Positions 51,602 to 61,281 of a DNA stretch of 64,000 nt are shown in pieces; within the stretch, counting starts at the first letter, position 1, and every line of letters begins with the position of its first letter. Where the stretch lies: the NCBI GenBank assembly GCA_965277875.1, contig CBDIDV010000002.1, forward strand, positions 5,642,001-5,706,000. The letters run 5' to 3'. The position numbers and the translations under genes were made by a program. Source of the stretch: CAWFQB01 sp965277875. GTDB taxonomy: Bacteria; Armatimonadota; Chthonomonadetes; Chthonomonadales; Chthonomonadaceae. The notes below the pieces were generated by a model. That model was not told the origin of the DNA. It did not search any database and was given only the letters and a program-made list of their open reading frames with translations.

Positions 51602-52252
51602 TTACTCGTGGGAATGTTCCTGTGTATCACCGCGCTGGCCTATGACGGGGTTGGATTTTACAGCCTGTTCTGCATCTTGTGACTTTTTCTTTGCGCTCCG
51701 TTCCAAAAACGGCCCCAGCGGATAAATATGCGTATAGCTCGATACCATCTCGGCGTTCGCATCGAATTTGCCGCCTAGATAGACAGTTGCCTCACGTAGA
51801 GACAGCGCCATGAGCTTAGAATACATGCTCCATTGCGTATACCCGGAACCTGAAAGCAGTTTCCGGTTCTGCTCTTCTATTCGCTTGTCGTAAGGCTTGT
51901 CTAAAAGCCACACACGAAAACGAAACTCCCCGGCCACATTGGTCAGTGCGGCTAAACGGGGCAGGTGAAGCGTCGAGCCAAAAAAGACGGATACAAACTC
52001 CTCAGCGCCTCCTGAATTGTCGCTAACGACCTTCCCCGCGAGGATGACAGATGGCGGACTGCTCTGTCCTGGCGTGACGGAAAAGTTGCATATGACAGCG
52101 CTAAATTGAGGTTTTATTACCCTAACGATCTGAACGGTCTTGTCGATCTTGATGTCGGCGCTGGTGCTGGAGATATTCGGGTCGAGACGGTCAGGGCTGA
52201 TCCAAAGGCTGGACATCAGCACAGTGGCGGCGGTAATCAAGTAGTTGTGCAT
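51602..52252 (-). CDS. Secreted protein of unknown function
   Basis: A 216-residue protein with a short hydrophobic N terminus (LITAATVLMSSLWISPD) acting as signal peptide or anchor. The mature region is beta-rich (VQIVRVIKPQFSAVICNFSV, FRFRVWLLDKPYDKRIEEQN, LREATVYLGGKF). The tail is Lys/Gln/Glu-rich with a His-rich end. I do not recognise a family. It sits upstream of GH116 on the same strand, 62 bp away, and divergent from the phosphoesterase gene. The 250-bp gap between should carry both promoters. Confidence 0.55.
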   Translation of the reverse strand: MHNYLITAATVLMSSLWISPDRLDPNISSTSADIKIDKTVQIVRVIKPQFSAVICNFSVTPGQSSPPSVILAGKVVSDNSGGAEEFVSVFFGSTLHLPRLAALTNVAGEFRFRVWLLDKPYDKRIEEQNRKLLSGSGYTQWSMYSKLMALSLREATVYLGGKFDANAEMVSSYTHIYPLGPFLERSAKKKSQDAEQAVKSNPVIGQRGDTQEHSHE

Positions 52253-52502
52253 GGAAGTGTTCTCCGTTTGCCGTCAGGTTATTATTTTCTGCTGAACGCT
52301 GTCCATTAGGCCTTTCAGGTTGATATGGTTGATGTCACGTAATTATATGACGTGGCCTGCCGCATGTCAATAGCATATTCAGCAACATTACCCCGGTCAC
52401 AACACAAATTTAACATTGCCTTAACGTTATTGATGAACCGTTGATGCAATAATAAAAGCCCTATGCGCCGTTCACAAGGCGAGACGTTCACAAGGAAAAC
52501 CA

Positions 52503-55130
52503 ATGCCCAACCCACGCACTGTTCGTAACCTCAGCCTGCTGCTGCCGCTTGGCGCGGGACTTGTCTATGGCGGGCTGCGCCTGAGCGCGCGACCCGCGCA
52601 AAAGACGATGGAAAAAGCCATCATCGGCAGACAGGCCGACGGCACGTATTTTGTTCCCACGGGGCAGACGCTGGCCCCGGCAGGCCGCAATCTCACGTTC
52701 GCGGGCCGGCCCGTGGACATGGCGCTGCGCCCCGACGGCAAAATCCTAGCCGTGATGCTGGCGCGCGAGGTGCGCCTGCTGGACACCGCAACGGGACAGT
52801 TTCAGGATGTCGCGCTGCCCGGAACGCACAGCTTTGGCGGCATCGTCTGGTCGAAGGACGGGCGGACGCTGTATACCACGGGGAGGGCGCAGGTTCAGGA
52901 AGACGACCCGCAGACGGGAGTGGTGTTCGTGACACGCTTCGATGAGATGGGCAAGGCCACGCCCCAACCCGCCATCTCCTTTGCGCTCAAGTCGCGCATC
53001 ATGCCCAACCGGCAGGCCAAAGACGCCGACCCGTGCGGTCTGGCCCTTGCCCCGGACGGCAAAACCCTGTATGTCACGCTGTTCAACAACGGTACACTGG
53101 CCGCCGTAGATCTGGCCTCCTACAACCCGCAGACCGGGGCCGCCAAGTTCGTCGAAACGCCGGTCGGCAGTTCGCCGGAACGCGTCGTGGTCAGCGCAGA
53201 CGGCACGAAAATATACGTTGCCAACCGGGGCGGCAAAACACCCCAGACGGGCGACACCACAGACACGCAGGACCCCGTTGTCGTAGATCCCGAAACCTAC
53301 AAGGTGGCGACCGGAACCCTCTCTGTTGTGAGCGCCACGCAGATGACAACCGATGCCGCGCGGGCCGTTGCCAAAACCATCAATGTCGGACTGCAGCCCG
53401 CCGACCTGCTGCTTTCCCCGGACGGCAAGCGCCTGTTTACGGCCAATGCTAACGCCGAGACCGTGTCGGTCGTCAGCACGGACGAGGATCGGGTTGTCGA
53501 GACCATCCCCACCAGCCCCGCGCCCGGTCAGCTTGCCGCGAGCAGTCCCAACGGCCTGGCGCTCGCCCCGGACGGGCGAACGCTGTACGTCACGCTGGGC
53601 GGCGACAATGCCGTCGAGGTCATGGCATTAGATACCACTGCGGGCGGAAACGCGCCCAAAACGAGCATCGCGGGCCTGATCCCGACCGCCTGGTTCCCGC
53701 TAGGCGTTACTCTGGGCGCAAACGGCAAAACGCTGTACGTCGCCAACAGCAAAGGCATCGGCTCGCTGGGCGCGACCGTCACCCGGCCCCGCGCCACGTC
53801 CGGGGCCGCTACGCCCGAAGCCGGGCCGGGCGGAACCGTAGAGGGCGCGAATTTTGCGGGGCATAGCGTGTATGCCGTTCTGGGCAGCCTGGGCATCGTG
53901 GACGTGCCGGACACGAAGACGCTGGCGCAGTACACGGCGCAGGTAGCGCGTAGCAATCGCTTCGACCGCATGGAGGCCGCGCTGAACCAGAAGCCGGACG
54001 CGTTCTGGTCGCGTTTCAAGCATGTCATACTCGTCATCAAGGAAAACCGCACGTATGACCAGGTGTTCGGCGACATCGTTCTGCCGCCCGGACACGTCGG
54101 CGGCGATCCGAAACTCGTGATGTTCGGCGCGAAGATCACGCCCAATCAGCACGCCCTGGCCCACGAGTTCGGCCTGTTCGACAACCTGTATTGTTCCGGG
54201 GCCATCAGCGCGGACGGACACCACTGGCTCAACGAGGCGTTCGCGAGCGACTACTCGGAACGCGCCATGAACATGTATCCCCGCTCGTATCCCTGCTGCG
54301 GGACCGACCCACTGGTGTACGCGGGCAACCCCTTTATCTGGCAGGCCGCGATGCAGGCGGGCCGCACGTTCTACAACTACGGCGAGTTCGCGCCCCTGCC
54401 CAGCATCCAGCGTCACAGCGACAACGGGTACAACGCTAAAGTCGAGATAACCGCCGACCGCAACGAGGACGTGGCCCACTGCGAGCGCATTCTGGCGGAT
54501 TTAGAGGGCGATAAAAAGCCGCTGGCGCAGCTTACGACAATCTGGTTCCCCAACAATCACACGTCGGGAACGCGGCCCGGCGGCTACACGCCCGAATCCG
54601 ATGTCGCCGACAACGATCTCGCGGTCGGCAAACTGGTAGACGCGATTTCGCACAGCAAGAAATACTGGCAGGACGAGCCGACCGCGATCTTCGTCATCGA
54701 GGACGACGCGCAGGGCGGACTGGATCATATCGAGGGGCATCGTACCACGGGCCTGGTCATCAGCCCGTACAATCGGCGCAATCAGATCAGCAGCGTCAAC
54801 TACAACCAACTGAATATGCTGCGAACTATCGAATTGATATTGGACATCAAGCCGCTCAATCAGTTCGACGCCGCCGCCCTGCCGATGCGCGGCGTGTTCG
54901 AGGACAGGGCCGACTTCCGGCCCTACGCCGTCCTCAAAAACGAGATCGCCCTGAACCTGAAAAACCCGCCGCTGAAACGCCTGACCGGAGCAGCCCGCAA
55001 ATGGGCCGCGATCTGCGCGCAGATGGACTTTTCGGAACCCGACCTTGCCGACCCCGACACCCTGACCGAAGCCCTCTGGCATCACGCGCACGGCGACGCC
55101 GTCTACCCGCCTCCAAGCGCCGCCCGGTAA
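52503..55130 (+). CDS. Beta-propeller (YVTN) fused to a phosphoesterase domain
   Basis: An exported 875-residue protein. A signal-type N terminus (SLLLPLGAGLVYGGLRL) is followed by a YVTN-type propeller (about 65-435): VDMALRPDGKILAV, GLALAPDGKTLYVTLFNNGT, LLSPDGKRLFTANANAETV, GLALAPDGRTLYVTLGG. The C-terminal half is a phosphoesterase domain of the PF04185 type (acid phosphatase / phospholipase C family): HVILVIKENRTYDQVFGD, LFDNLYCSGAISADGHHWL, IFVIEDDAQGGLDHIEGHRT. It may release phosphate from extracellular substrates. Such fusions occur in many soil bacteria. Confidence 0.88.
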   Translation: MPNPRTVRNLSLLLPLGAGLVYGGLRLSARPAQKTMEKAIIGRQADGTYFVPTGQTLAPAGRNLTFAGRPVDMALRPDGKILAVMLAREVRLLDTATGQFQDVALPGTHSFGGIVWSKDGRTLYTTGRAQVQEDDPQTGVVFVTRFDEMGKATPQPAISFALKSRIMPNRQAKDADPCGLALAPDGKTLYVTLFNNGTLAAVDLASYNPQTGAAKFVETPVGSSPERVVVSADGTKIYVANRGGKTPQTGDTTDTQDPVVVDPETYKVATGTLSVVSATQMTTDAARAVAKTINVGLQPADLLLSPDGKRLFTANANAETVSVVSTDEDRVVETIPTSPAPGQLAASSPNGLALAPDGRTLYVTLGGDNAVEVMALDTTAGGNAPKTSIAGLIPTAWFPLGVTLGANGKTLYVANSKGIGSLGATVTRPRATSGAATPEAGPGGTVEGANFAGHSVYAVLGSLGIVDVPDTKTLAQYTAQVARSNRFDRMEAALNQKPDAFWSRFKHVILVIKENRTYDQVFGDIVLPPGHVGGDPKLVMFGAKITPNQHALAHEFGLFDNLYCSGAISADGHHWLNEAFASDYSERAMNMYPRSYPCCGTDPLVYAGNPFIWQAAMQAGRTFYNYGEFAPLPSIQRHSDNGYNAKVEITADRNEDVAHCERILADLEGDKKPLAQLTTIWFPNNHTSGTRPGGYTPESDVADNDLAVGKLVDAISHSKKYWQDEPTAIFVIEDDAQGGLDHIEGHRTTGLVISPYNRRNQISSVNYNQLNMLRTIELILDIKPLNQFDAAALPMRGVFEDRADFRPYAVLKNEIALNLKNPPLKRLTGAARKWAAICAQMDFSEPDLADPDTLTEALWHHAHGDAVYPPPSAAR

Positions 55131-55163
55131 GTCCGGTATCTAACGACAAGCACAGCAAGCATC

Positions 55164-55200
55164 AGGCCGCGTTCTCCTCGTGTGAGAACGCGGCCTGCTT
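55164..55200 (+). terminator. Terminator of the phosphoesterase gene
   Basis: A perfect 13-bp stem AGGCCGCGTTCTC/GAGAACGCGGCCT (55164-55176, 55184-55196) is followed by GCTTTGT. Confidence 0.85.
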
Positions 55201-55238
55201 TGTAAACAGAGTAGCTTCTTAAACAATCGCCGGCAAGA

Positions 55239-55473
55239 TCAGTTTCCCCACGCGTCACGCTCCTCGCGAACATAAGCGTCTACTTCCTCCGCGCTGTGAA
55301 AAGCAAGATGTCCGGGCGCATCGGCAAGCACATCCACGATAGAGCGGCGCGGTATGCGCCTGCGACAGCAAAATTACTACGTCAACCGTTTCTCCGGGGG
55401 GAAGCTGCGTGTCGGTTACTTCGATCCTGCCGCCGGGCTGAACCAGGGCGGTCACTCGCAATGCGCTTTGCAT
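55239..55473 (-). pseudogene. Antitoxin-like small gene with a frameshift
   Basis: From ATG 55473 (GGAGGAG 8 nt upstream) the frame reads MQSALRVTALVQPGGRIEV then ETVDVVILLS, a common start of small antitoxin-like proteins. Near 55350 the frame is lost. The next frame then reads RRSIVDVLADAPGHLAF and SAEEVDAYVREERDAW followed by TGA at 55241-55239. Both halves belong to one known protein type of about 75 aa, so one base was gained or lost. No toxin partner is adjacent. Either it is a recent pseudogene or the base call is wrong. Confidence 0.75.
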
Positions 55474-55533
55474 CTCTGCACTCCTCCATTATGGCGTTGT
55501 CAACATAGTTTCTCACTTGCCGCACTTGTCATT

Positions 55534-57144
55534 TCATTGCAGCTGTTGTACGAAGTAGGAGGGCGTCAGGCGCTCGTTTGTGGCGTGTTCGAGCCAGTCT
55601 TCCCAGGCGCGGACGCTGCCGGGATAGAACACCTGTTCGCGCAGGTACGCGCCCACAAGCGGGCTGCTGACAAGCGAGTCGGCAGGCTGACCGGCCAGAA
55701 CGTTCGTCTGGATGTGGTGCAGCAGTTGCGACGCGACCATCTCGCCCAGCAGATAGTTATGATAGTAGACGGGTGAGGACGCGAGATGGATCTTGCTGGC
55801 CCACATGCCGGGTTCGCGGGCGTCGGGCGGGCAGACGAGGTTCTGATACCGCTCCACCATGTTCCACCATAAATCGTCCAGGTTCTGTTCGGGGTCGCGG
55901 TACATTTCGCGCTCGAAATGCGCCATCACAAAGCACCAGCGCATGAACACGAGCAGGTGATCGCGCATTTCGCGGCCCGCGCTCTGCGCGATGCGGGCGG
56001 CTTCCATCGGCTCCACGTCCGCATACTGTGTCAGCCAGTCGGCGTTCTTGGTCAGGCGACCCATAAACAGGGCGATGCTCTCGGTCGTCAGGATGTGGGC
56101 GGGTTCGCGCAGCAAATAGGGCAGGGCGTGGTCCGTAAATTTGTCGTACACGGCGTGGCCGAACTCGTGCAGCATGGTTCCCATCCACCGCTCGTTGTCG
56201 CGGCAGTTGCACAGCACGCGCACGTCGCCCTGACGATTTACATCCATGCAGAACGCGTGCTGGCACTTGCCTTCGCGCTCGTACAGGTCGGCGATTGCCA
56301 GTAGATCGTCAACCGGCAGGCCGATAGTAGTATAAAATCGCGCCGTCAGGGATTCGAGGCTCTTGCCCTTAAAGAAGCGGTCAAGATCGGCGTCGCCCGG
56401 CCCCGGCTCCTGAAAGAACTTGTTGGCCTGATGCCAGGGGCGTATCTGGTCGGGCGTGGTGTGGAAGCGGGCCGCAAGCGTCTTGTCCAGGTCGGTCTTG
56501 TAGTCATGCCAGATCGGGTCGCTTTGCGTTTTGAGGTCGTCGAGCAAATTGAACAGGCGGTTTTCGTCCAGTTCCTGAAGCTGCATACTCATGGCGTAGT
56601 AATTTGCGAAGCCCAGCCGCTGCGCCTCGCGGTTACGCAGGCGCACCAGGCGCAGCAGTTTGTCGGTCACGGTCGCGCCCACGGTCTTGCTGGCCGCCCA
56701 CGCCTGCCGCCGGAGTTCGGCGTCGTCGGACGTGATCAGCAGTTCGTCAATCTGATTGTCGCTGACCGGATCGCCGTTGATGTGGGCGCGATACGTGTTG
56801 AACATCTCCTCGATGTCCACTTCCAGGCGGATCATCTCGTCAATCACGGCCTCGTCCATCTGACTGGCGAGGTAGCCATTGAGGAGGAGAGTATGCTGGC
56901 GGGCGAGCAGGGGATCGGCAAAGTCACGCCCGGTCAGGGTCTTCAAAAAGGCGTAGTCGTCGGGGCTGGCGTACAGCTTGGCAAGGCGGGCGCTCAATTC
57001 CGCGCTGCGCTCTTTGGACTCCTCGCTGCTCGTGGTTTGCAGCTCCCACGCGGCCAGGTTCGACTCGCGCATAAGCGGCTCGACAACGGACAGGTGCTGA
57101 TCTATGAAAGCCTGCATTTGCAGGTCGGCGCTGGGGGCGGTCAT
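55534..57144 (-). CDS. Zinc metallopeptidase, M3/M2-like (gluzincin)
   Basis: A 536-residue cytoplasmic oligopeptidase-like enzyme with no signal peptide. The zinc site is MLHEFGHAVYDK (HExxH) with a downstream Glu ligand in HILTTESIALFMG. N-terminal helices have NLAAWELQTT and ARQHTLLLNGYLASQ. The sequence pattern LRLVRLRNREAQRLGFANYY is typical of M3/M2-like enzymes. Likely role is cleavage of short peptides. It is a single gene; the upstream 770-bp gap to hemC contains hairpins and a structured repeat. Confidence 0.85.
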   Translation of the reverse strand: MTAPSADLQMQAFIDQHLSVVEPLMRESNLAAWELQTTSSEESKERSAELSARLAKLYASPDDYAFLKTLTGRDFADPLLARQHTLLLNGYLASQMDEAVIDEMIRLEVDIEEMFNTYRAHINGDPVSDNQIDELLITSDDAELRRQAWAASKTVGATVTDKLLRLVRLRNREAQRLGFANYYAMSMQLQELDENRLFNLLDDLKTQSDPIWHDYKTDLDKTLAARFHTTPDQIRPWHQANKFFQEPGPGDADLDRFFKGKSLESLTARFYTTIGLPVDDLLAIADLYEREGKCQHAFCMDVNRQGDVRVLCNCRDNERWMGTMLHEFGHAVYDKFTDHALPYLLREPAHILTTESIALFMGRLTKNADWLTQYADVEPMEAARIAQSAGREMRDHLLVFMRWCFVMAHFEREMYRDPEQNLDDLWWNMVERYQNLVCPPDAREPGMWASKIHLASSPVYYHNYLLGEMVASQLLHHIQTNVLAGQPADSLVSSPLVGAYLREQVFYPGSVRAWEDWLEHATNERLTPSYFVQQLQ

Positions 57145-57461
57145 GGCTCGAAATTCCTTTAGATGTTGATTTATTTAATTAATGTTGTATTCAGAAGCAA
57201 CGGGTTTGTTTACGATCTATGCTGATATTGTACCGCACTGTACCCACACGGCAGGCATTCTGCCATTCGCAACCTTACTGGGCTTCCGGGACGTTATTTC
57301 TACCCGTTTCGCCGCTATCGGGTGAAGATACCGGGCGTTCGGGCCAATGATGTATTCGCAACTTGTGAACCTGCCGGAACGCTCTCCTCCAAAAGCCGAC
57401 CGGCAGGCGCATACAATGAAAACGCCCGGTCAGGAAGCCCATCTCCCGACCGGGCGTTTTC
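57145..57461 (+). other. Possible non-coding RNA locus with tandem hairpins
   Basis: No credible gene is found, yet several hairpins occur in sequence: GGCAG/CTGCC (57250-57264), ACCCG/CGGGT (57302-57323), CCTGCCGG/CCGGCAGG (57370-57407), and a 14-bp stem at 57418-57461. The last resembles a terminator and has no gene before it. A small RNA or an old hemC leader are both possible. Confidence 0.35.
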
Positions 57462-57466
57462 CGTCC
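57418..57466. terminator. Orphan strong terminator hairpin
   Basis: GAAAACGCCCGGTC (57418-57431) pairs perfectly with GACCGGGCGTTTTC (57448-57461). A-rich and T-rich ends permit termination both ways, but no gene ends here. Confidence 0.75.
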
Positions 57467-57658
57467 TTTGCCGCAATCGCGTCGCTTTGGGCCGCGCCTG
57501 AACCCCAACTAGGCGCGGCGGTTTGCTGTCCGGCTTGATTATGCCCCGGCTTTCGTGTCACAATCACACACGCCCGCATTCTCATAGAAGCGCCGCGCCG
57601 TTTTTCCGACGGGTTAAATCTTGCTTGTCCGAGTACCTGCCCAAGTAAACAGTCATTG

Positions 57659-57787
57659 AATGTTTGCAGCAGAAGCCGAGTACAAAAACGTACCCGTCTG
57701 CGAGGCGCTTTGCGCCGGGCGTCCACCGGGCGTAGCCGGAAGGACAAAGCGTCATATAGGACGCGATGCGGCAATAACTGCAAACAT
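57659..57787 (+). repeat. Structured dispersed repeat, copy B
   Basis: It shares about 90 bp with 14633-14731. Hairpins are GTAC/GTAC (57680-57693), GGCGC-TTT-GCGCC (57704-57716) and GCGTC/GACGC (57749-57764). Here the whole unit is enclosed by an 11-bp inverted repeat, AATGTTTGCAG (57659-57669) with CTGCAAACATT (57777-57787). It sits in the hemC leader, 127 bp before the start. Confidence 0.75.
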
Positions 57788-57913
57788 TTAGCGATTGGCC
57801 GTTTAGTCTGCGTGGACCGGTTCTCCTTCGCGGCGGCCTGCCTGTAATAATCGTATACAGTAAACTCATGGCCGAGTTTGTTGCCGAGAACCAACCGTAA
57901 GGAACCAAGCCGT

Positions 57914-58885
57914 ATGCGTACCATCGTCGTGGGGTCACGCGCCAGTCAACTGGCCCGCACACAGGCCCAACACATCGCGGACGCGCTTGTCCGCGCTCAT
58001 CCCGAACTCAACGCGCAGATGCGTATTGTGTCCACGCAGGGCGACCGTGACCGCGTGACCAGCCTGCGCGCGCTGGGCGCGACGGGCGTGTTTACCAAAG
58101 ACCTGGAAATCGAATTGTTTGAGGGCGACATTGACCTTGCCGTTCATTCCCTCAAAGACGTGCCGACTCTGCTGCCGTCGGGCCTGATCCTGGGCGCGGT
58201 TCCTGCGCGGGAGGAACTGCGCGACGCGCTGTGCGGCGCGCGGCTCGCCGACCTGAAACCGGGGGCGCGCGTGGGAACCGGCTCGCCGCGTCGTCAGGCG
58301 CAATTACTGCATCTGCGCCCCGACCTCGAGATCGTCCCGCTGCGCGGCAACGTGCCGACCCGTTTGCAGCGGCTAAAAGGCCCAAACAAACTGGACGCCG
58401 TGCTGCTGGCCGCAGCGGGCCTGAACCGATTGGGCTATGCGGAACATATCACCGAACTGCTGCCGCTCGACGTGTTTCCGCCCTCGCCCTCGCAGGGCGC
58501 ATTAGGCCTGGAAATCCGAGCCGAGGATGCCGACCTGCACACCTATCTTGCCGCCCTGGACGATCCCGCCGCGAACGTGTGCATCCGCGCCGAACGCGCC
58601 CTGCTCAACGAACTGCACGGCGGATGCAGCGTACCGGTCGGCGCATACGGCAGCGTACAGGAAGGGCAGCTAACGCTTCATGCCCAGGTGACATCGCTGG
58701 ACGGGCAGCGCGTCGTCGTCGGCACACTGTCGCAGCCATTCAGCGTTTCCACCGCCGACATAAACACTGATACAATGTATGACCCCGAATCGCTGGGCCG
58801 CGCTCTCGCCCGTCAACTAAAGAGTGACGGCGCGGATGCTATTCTCAGGGACATACACCCCGCCGATGATCCGAATGAATCGTAA
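57914..58885 (+). CDS. hemC: Porphobilinogen deaminase
   Basis: It joins four porphobilinogen units into hydroxymethylbilane for haem and B12 synthesis. The 323-residue protein has MRTIVVGSRASQLARTQAQH at the start, the active-site Asp in DLAVHSLKDVPT, VGTGSPRRQAQLL, VPLRGNVPTRLQRL and the cofactor-binding Cys in LHGGCSVPVGAY. The start is ATG 57914 with AAGGAA 9 nt upstream; twelve more in-frame codons upstream are not conserved. No other hem genes are next to it. Link to the riboswitch cluster is only metabolic, as B12 shares this precursor. Confidence 0.95.
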   Translation: MRTIVVGSRASQLARTQAQHIADALVRAHPELNAQMRIVSTQGDRDRVTSLRALGATGVFTKDLEIELFEGDIDLAVHSLKDVPTLLPSGLILGAVPAREELRDALCGARLADLKPGARVGTGSPRRQAQLLHLRPDLEIVPLRGNVPTRLQRLKGPNKLDAVLLAAAGLNRLGYAEHITELLPLDVFPPSPSQGALGLEIRAEDADLHTYLAALDDPAANVCIRAERALLNELHGGCSVPVGAYGSVQEGQLTLHAQVTSLDGQRVVVGTLSQPFSVSTADINTDTMYDPESLGRALARQLKSDGADAILRDIHPADDPNES

Positions 58886-58930
58886 GCGCTGACGTAGAAT
58901 TATGGAAATGTGAAGATACAGGAATTTTTT

Positions 58931-61279
58931 ATGCACAAGGGTTCGCGAACGCTGTGGCGTCTGCTTCTTATATTAATCTCGCTCGGTACGCTGGCTGGTC
59001 TGGTCGCCGTTCTGAAACGGGCCAATGTCGAGGCCCGCAATAAAAACGTTGAGATCGGGCTGGAATACGACGAGGTGGCGCGGCTGGCGCAGGTCAGTCA
59101 GCGGCCTCTGGGTGAGGTACTGGCGCAGTTCAAAAATCAGGGCGTATCGTCGCTGATTTTCAATGAAGACCTGCTGGCCGGACTGGAACAAAGCGGGCAG
59201 GCGCAGGCCGCGCGCGTCACACAGTCCGATGGCGCGTACATCACGTATGTGCGGCTGGACAGTCCCCTCAGCCTTGCGCGCGTCCGCGACGCTCTGAACG
59301 TGCGCGGCATCCCCCTACAGGCGTTTACAATCGGCAGCAAACTCAACACGGGCGGCACGGTGTTTGTCGCGCCGGACGCGTCCGCGCCTTCTGCCCCGTC
59401 GGTCGCGCCTGCCGATACAAACGGTCTGCCGCCTGCCCCAACCGTTTCCGTGCCGGCGGGCAGTCAGGCGCTCGCGGTCGCTTACGAGTACACCAACCTG
59501 CGGAGCCTGGGGCTTGGCCTGCCGCCCGAAGGCGTGAAGCGGGCCAGGTCGGCGCGTTTCGGTATCGTGGGGCGCGTGGGCAACTTCGCGGGCGTGACGC
59601 CTGCGCGCGCGCGGCTTGTGCTGGAACGCCTGCGCGCGACGGGCGCGAAGATGGTAATCTTCAGCGGCGACGAGGCGCTGGGCTACCGGGGGCAGGAGAA
59701 GGCCGTGGCCGCCATGCTGCGCGATACCGCCGAGATCGTGCAGAACAAGCCCGCCGACACTCCTCCTGCTATGCCCAAGCCGCTCAATGCAGGTCAGGAA
59801 ACCAGCACGGACGCACCGGCGAGCAGCGAGGCCGACATCCTGCCGACAGGCCTTGTATTAGGCGAGGTGGAACTGAGCAAGCAAAAGGGGGACGAGAAAC
59901 TCGCGGGCGCGCTGCGCGGCGATTACATCCGCGTCCACGCCATACAGAGCGCGGAACTCGGACAACTCGACCCCGAAGAAGTGATTGACCGCTTTGTACG
60001 CGCGGCCCGCGAGCGTAACATTCGCTTTTGCTATGTGCGCCTGCTGACCGCTGCGGGAAGCGGCGCACCCGATGATACGCCCCTGCAAGCCAATGTGGAT
60101 TACATCGGCAAGATAGCGCGCGGCATCGCGCATGGCGGAACCCTGACCGGCGGCGGCTATCAGTTGGGTTTCGCCGCGCGGTTCGGACAGACCGGAAGCC
60201 CGCTTTCGATGAAGGTTTTGTTTGTGCTGCTCGCGCTGGGCGCGGCTGCGGGAACCGTATGGGCCGCGCGGGAACTTGGCCCGCTTCCCCTGCCCTGGCG
60301 CATCTGCCTGCTCGCATTGTGCGTGATCTGTGTCGGATTGGTCGTTGGCGCAGGTGAAACAGGGCAGCGACTTGTCGCCCTGCTGGCGGGCATCGCCTTT
60401 CCCACTGTGGCCTGTCTGCGCGCCTATCCGCGTGTAGAAAACGGGCAGCCGCTGTCTTCGGATAAACGCGCCTGTCTGCAAAAGGCTGTCCGCGCCCTGC
60501 TGATGGCAAGCGCGATTACGCTCGTCGGCATCATCCATGTCGCAGGTCTGCTTGCCACGCGCCCGTTCATGCTGCGCGCCAATCAGTTTCTGGGTATCAA
60601 GGCGCAGCACGCCGTTCCCATTTTGCTTGTCGCCTTTCTCGCCCTTGTCGGCGGGATAGCCGCCGAGGGCGAAAACTGGACGCGCTTCAAGGCCCGCATT
60701 CGCGCCAATCTGGGTGTCTTGTACGATGAACCGGCGCGGTTCGGCACTCTGCTGCTCGTATTGGTCGCGCTGGCCGCGTTCCTGATAATCGTGGCCCGCA
60801 CCGGCAACGATTCGGGCGTGGGCGCGTCGGGCGTGGAAATGAAACTGCGCGGCCTGCTGGATCGCGTGTTTCCCGTGCGCCCGCGCACCAAAGAACTGCT
60901 TGTCGGGCATCCTGCGTTTGTGCTTGCCCTCGCGTGGTGGTGGCGTGGGCGGCGGCGGCTTGCCATTCCTGCCTTTGTCATCGGCTGTATCGGGCAGGTG
61001 TCCCTGCTAAACACGTTTTGCCATATCCACACGCCGCTTATCGTTTCCATCTGGCATGGCGCGCTGGGTCTGGTGTTGGGCGCATTGCTGGGTGTGGCCG
61101 CGTTCCTGCTTGGCGAGCAACTGCTTCCGCCCCCGAATTTAGAGGGGGCGAAGAGGCGAAGAGGAGAAGAGGCGAAGAGGAACGGAAATGGCGCATCTCA
61201 TCCCATTTCAGACTTCACCTCTCTGAACAAAGAAAGAAACAAGCAAGCCAGAGACATAGCCGAGACAGAGGAGTTTTAG
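58931..61279 (+). CDS. DUF5693 family polytopic membrane protein
   Basis: A 782-residue membrane protein of the DUF5693 family, found beside csaB. One N-terminal helix (LLLILISLGTLAGLVAVL) is followed by a large outside domain (about 30-420: GLEYDEVARLAQVSQRPL, RVGNFAGVTPARARLVLERL, AARERNIRFCYVRLLTA). The C-terminal half has eight or more helices. The role is unknown; I infer a part in exporting or modifying a cell-wall polymer with CsaB. ATG 58931 has AGGA upstream; a GTG at 58910 is in frame. The 3' end is purine-rich tandem repeats (GGCGAAGAGGCGAAGAGG). Confidence 0.82.
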   Translation: MHKGSRTLWRLLLILISLGTLAGLVAVLKRANVEARNKNVEIGLEYDEVARLAQVSQRPLGEVLAQFKNQGVSSLIFNEDLLAGLEQSGQAQAARVTQSDGAYITYVRLDSPLSLARVRDALNVRGIPLQAFTIGSKLNTGGTVFVAPDASAPSAPSVAPADTNGLPPAPTVSVPAGSQALAVAYEYTNLRSLGLGLPPEGVKRARSARFGIVGRVGNFAGVTPARARLVLERLRATGAKMVIFSGDEALGYRGQEKAVAAMLRDTAEIVQNKPADTPPAMPKPLNAGQETSTDAPASSEADILPTGLVLGEVELSKQKGDEKLAGALRGDYIRVHAIQSAELGQLDPEEVIDRFVRAARERNIRFCYVRLLTAAGSGAPDDTPLQANVDYIGKIARGIAHGGTLTGGGYQLGFAARFGQTGSPLSMKVLFVLLALGAAAGTVWAARELGPLPLPWRICLLALCVICVGLVVGAGETGQRLVALLAGIAFPTVACLRAYPRVENGQPLSSDKRACLQKAVRALLMASAITLVGIIHVAGLLATRPFMLRANQFLGIKAQHAVPILLVAFLALVGGIAAEGENWTRFKARIRANLGVLYDEPARFGTLLLVLVALAAFLIIVARTGNDSGVGASGVEMKLRGLLDRVFPVRPRTKELLVGHPAFVLALAWWWRGRRRLAIPAFVIGCIGQVSLLNTFCHIHTPLIVSIWHGALGLVLGALLGVAAFLLGEQLLPPPNLEGAKRRRGEEAKRNGNGASHPISDFTSLNKERNKQARDIAETEEF

Positions 61280-61281
61280 GC

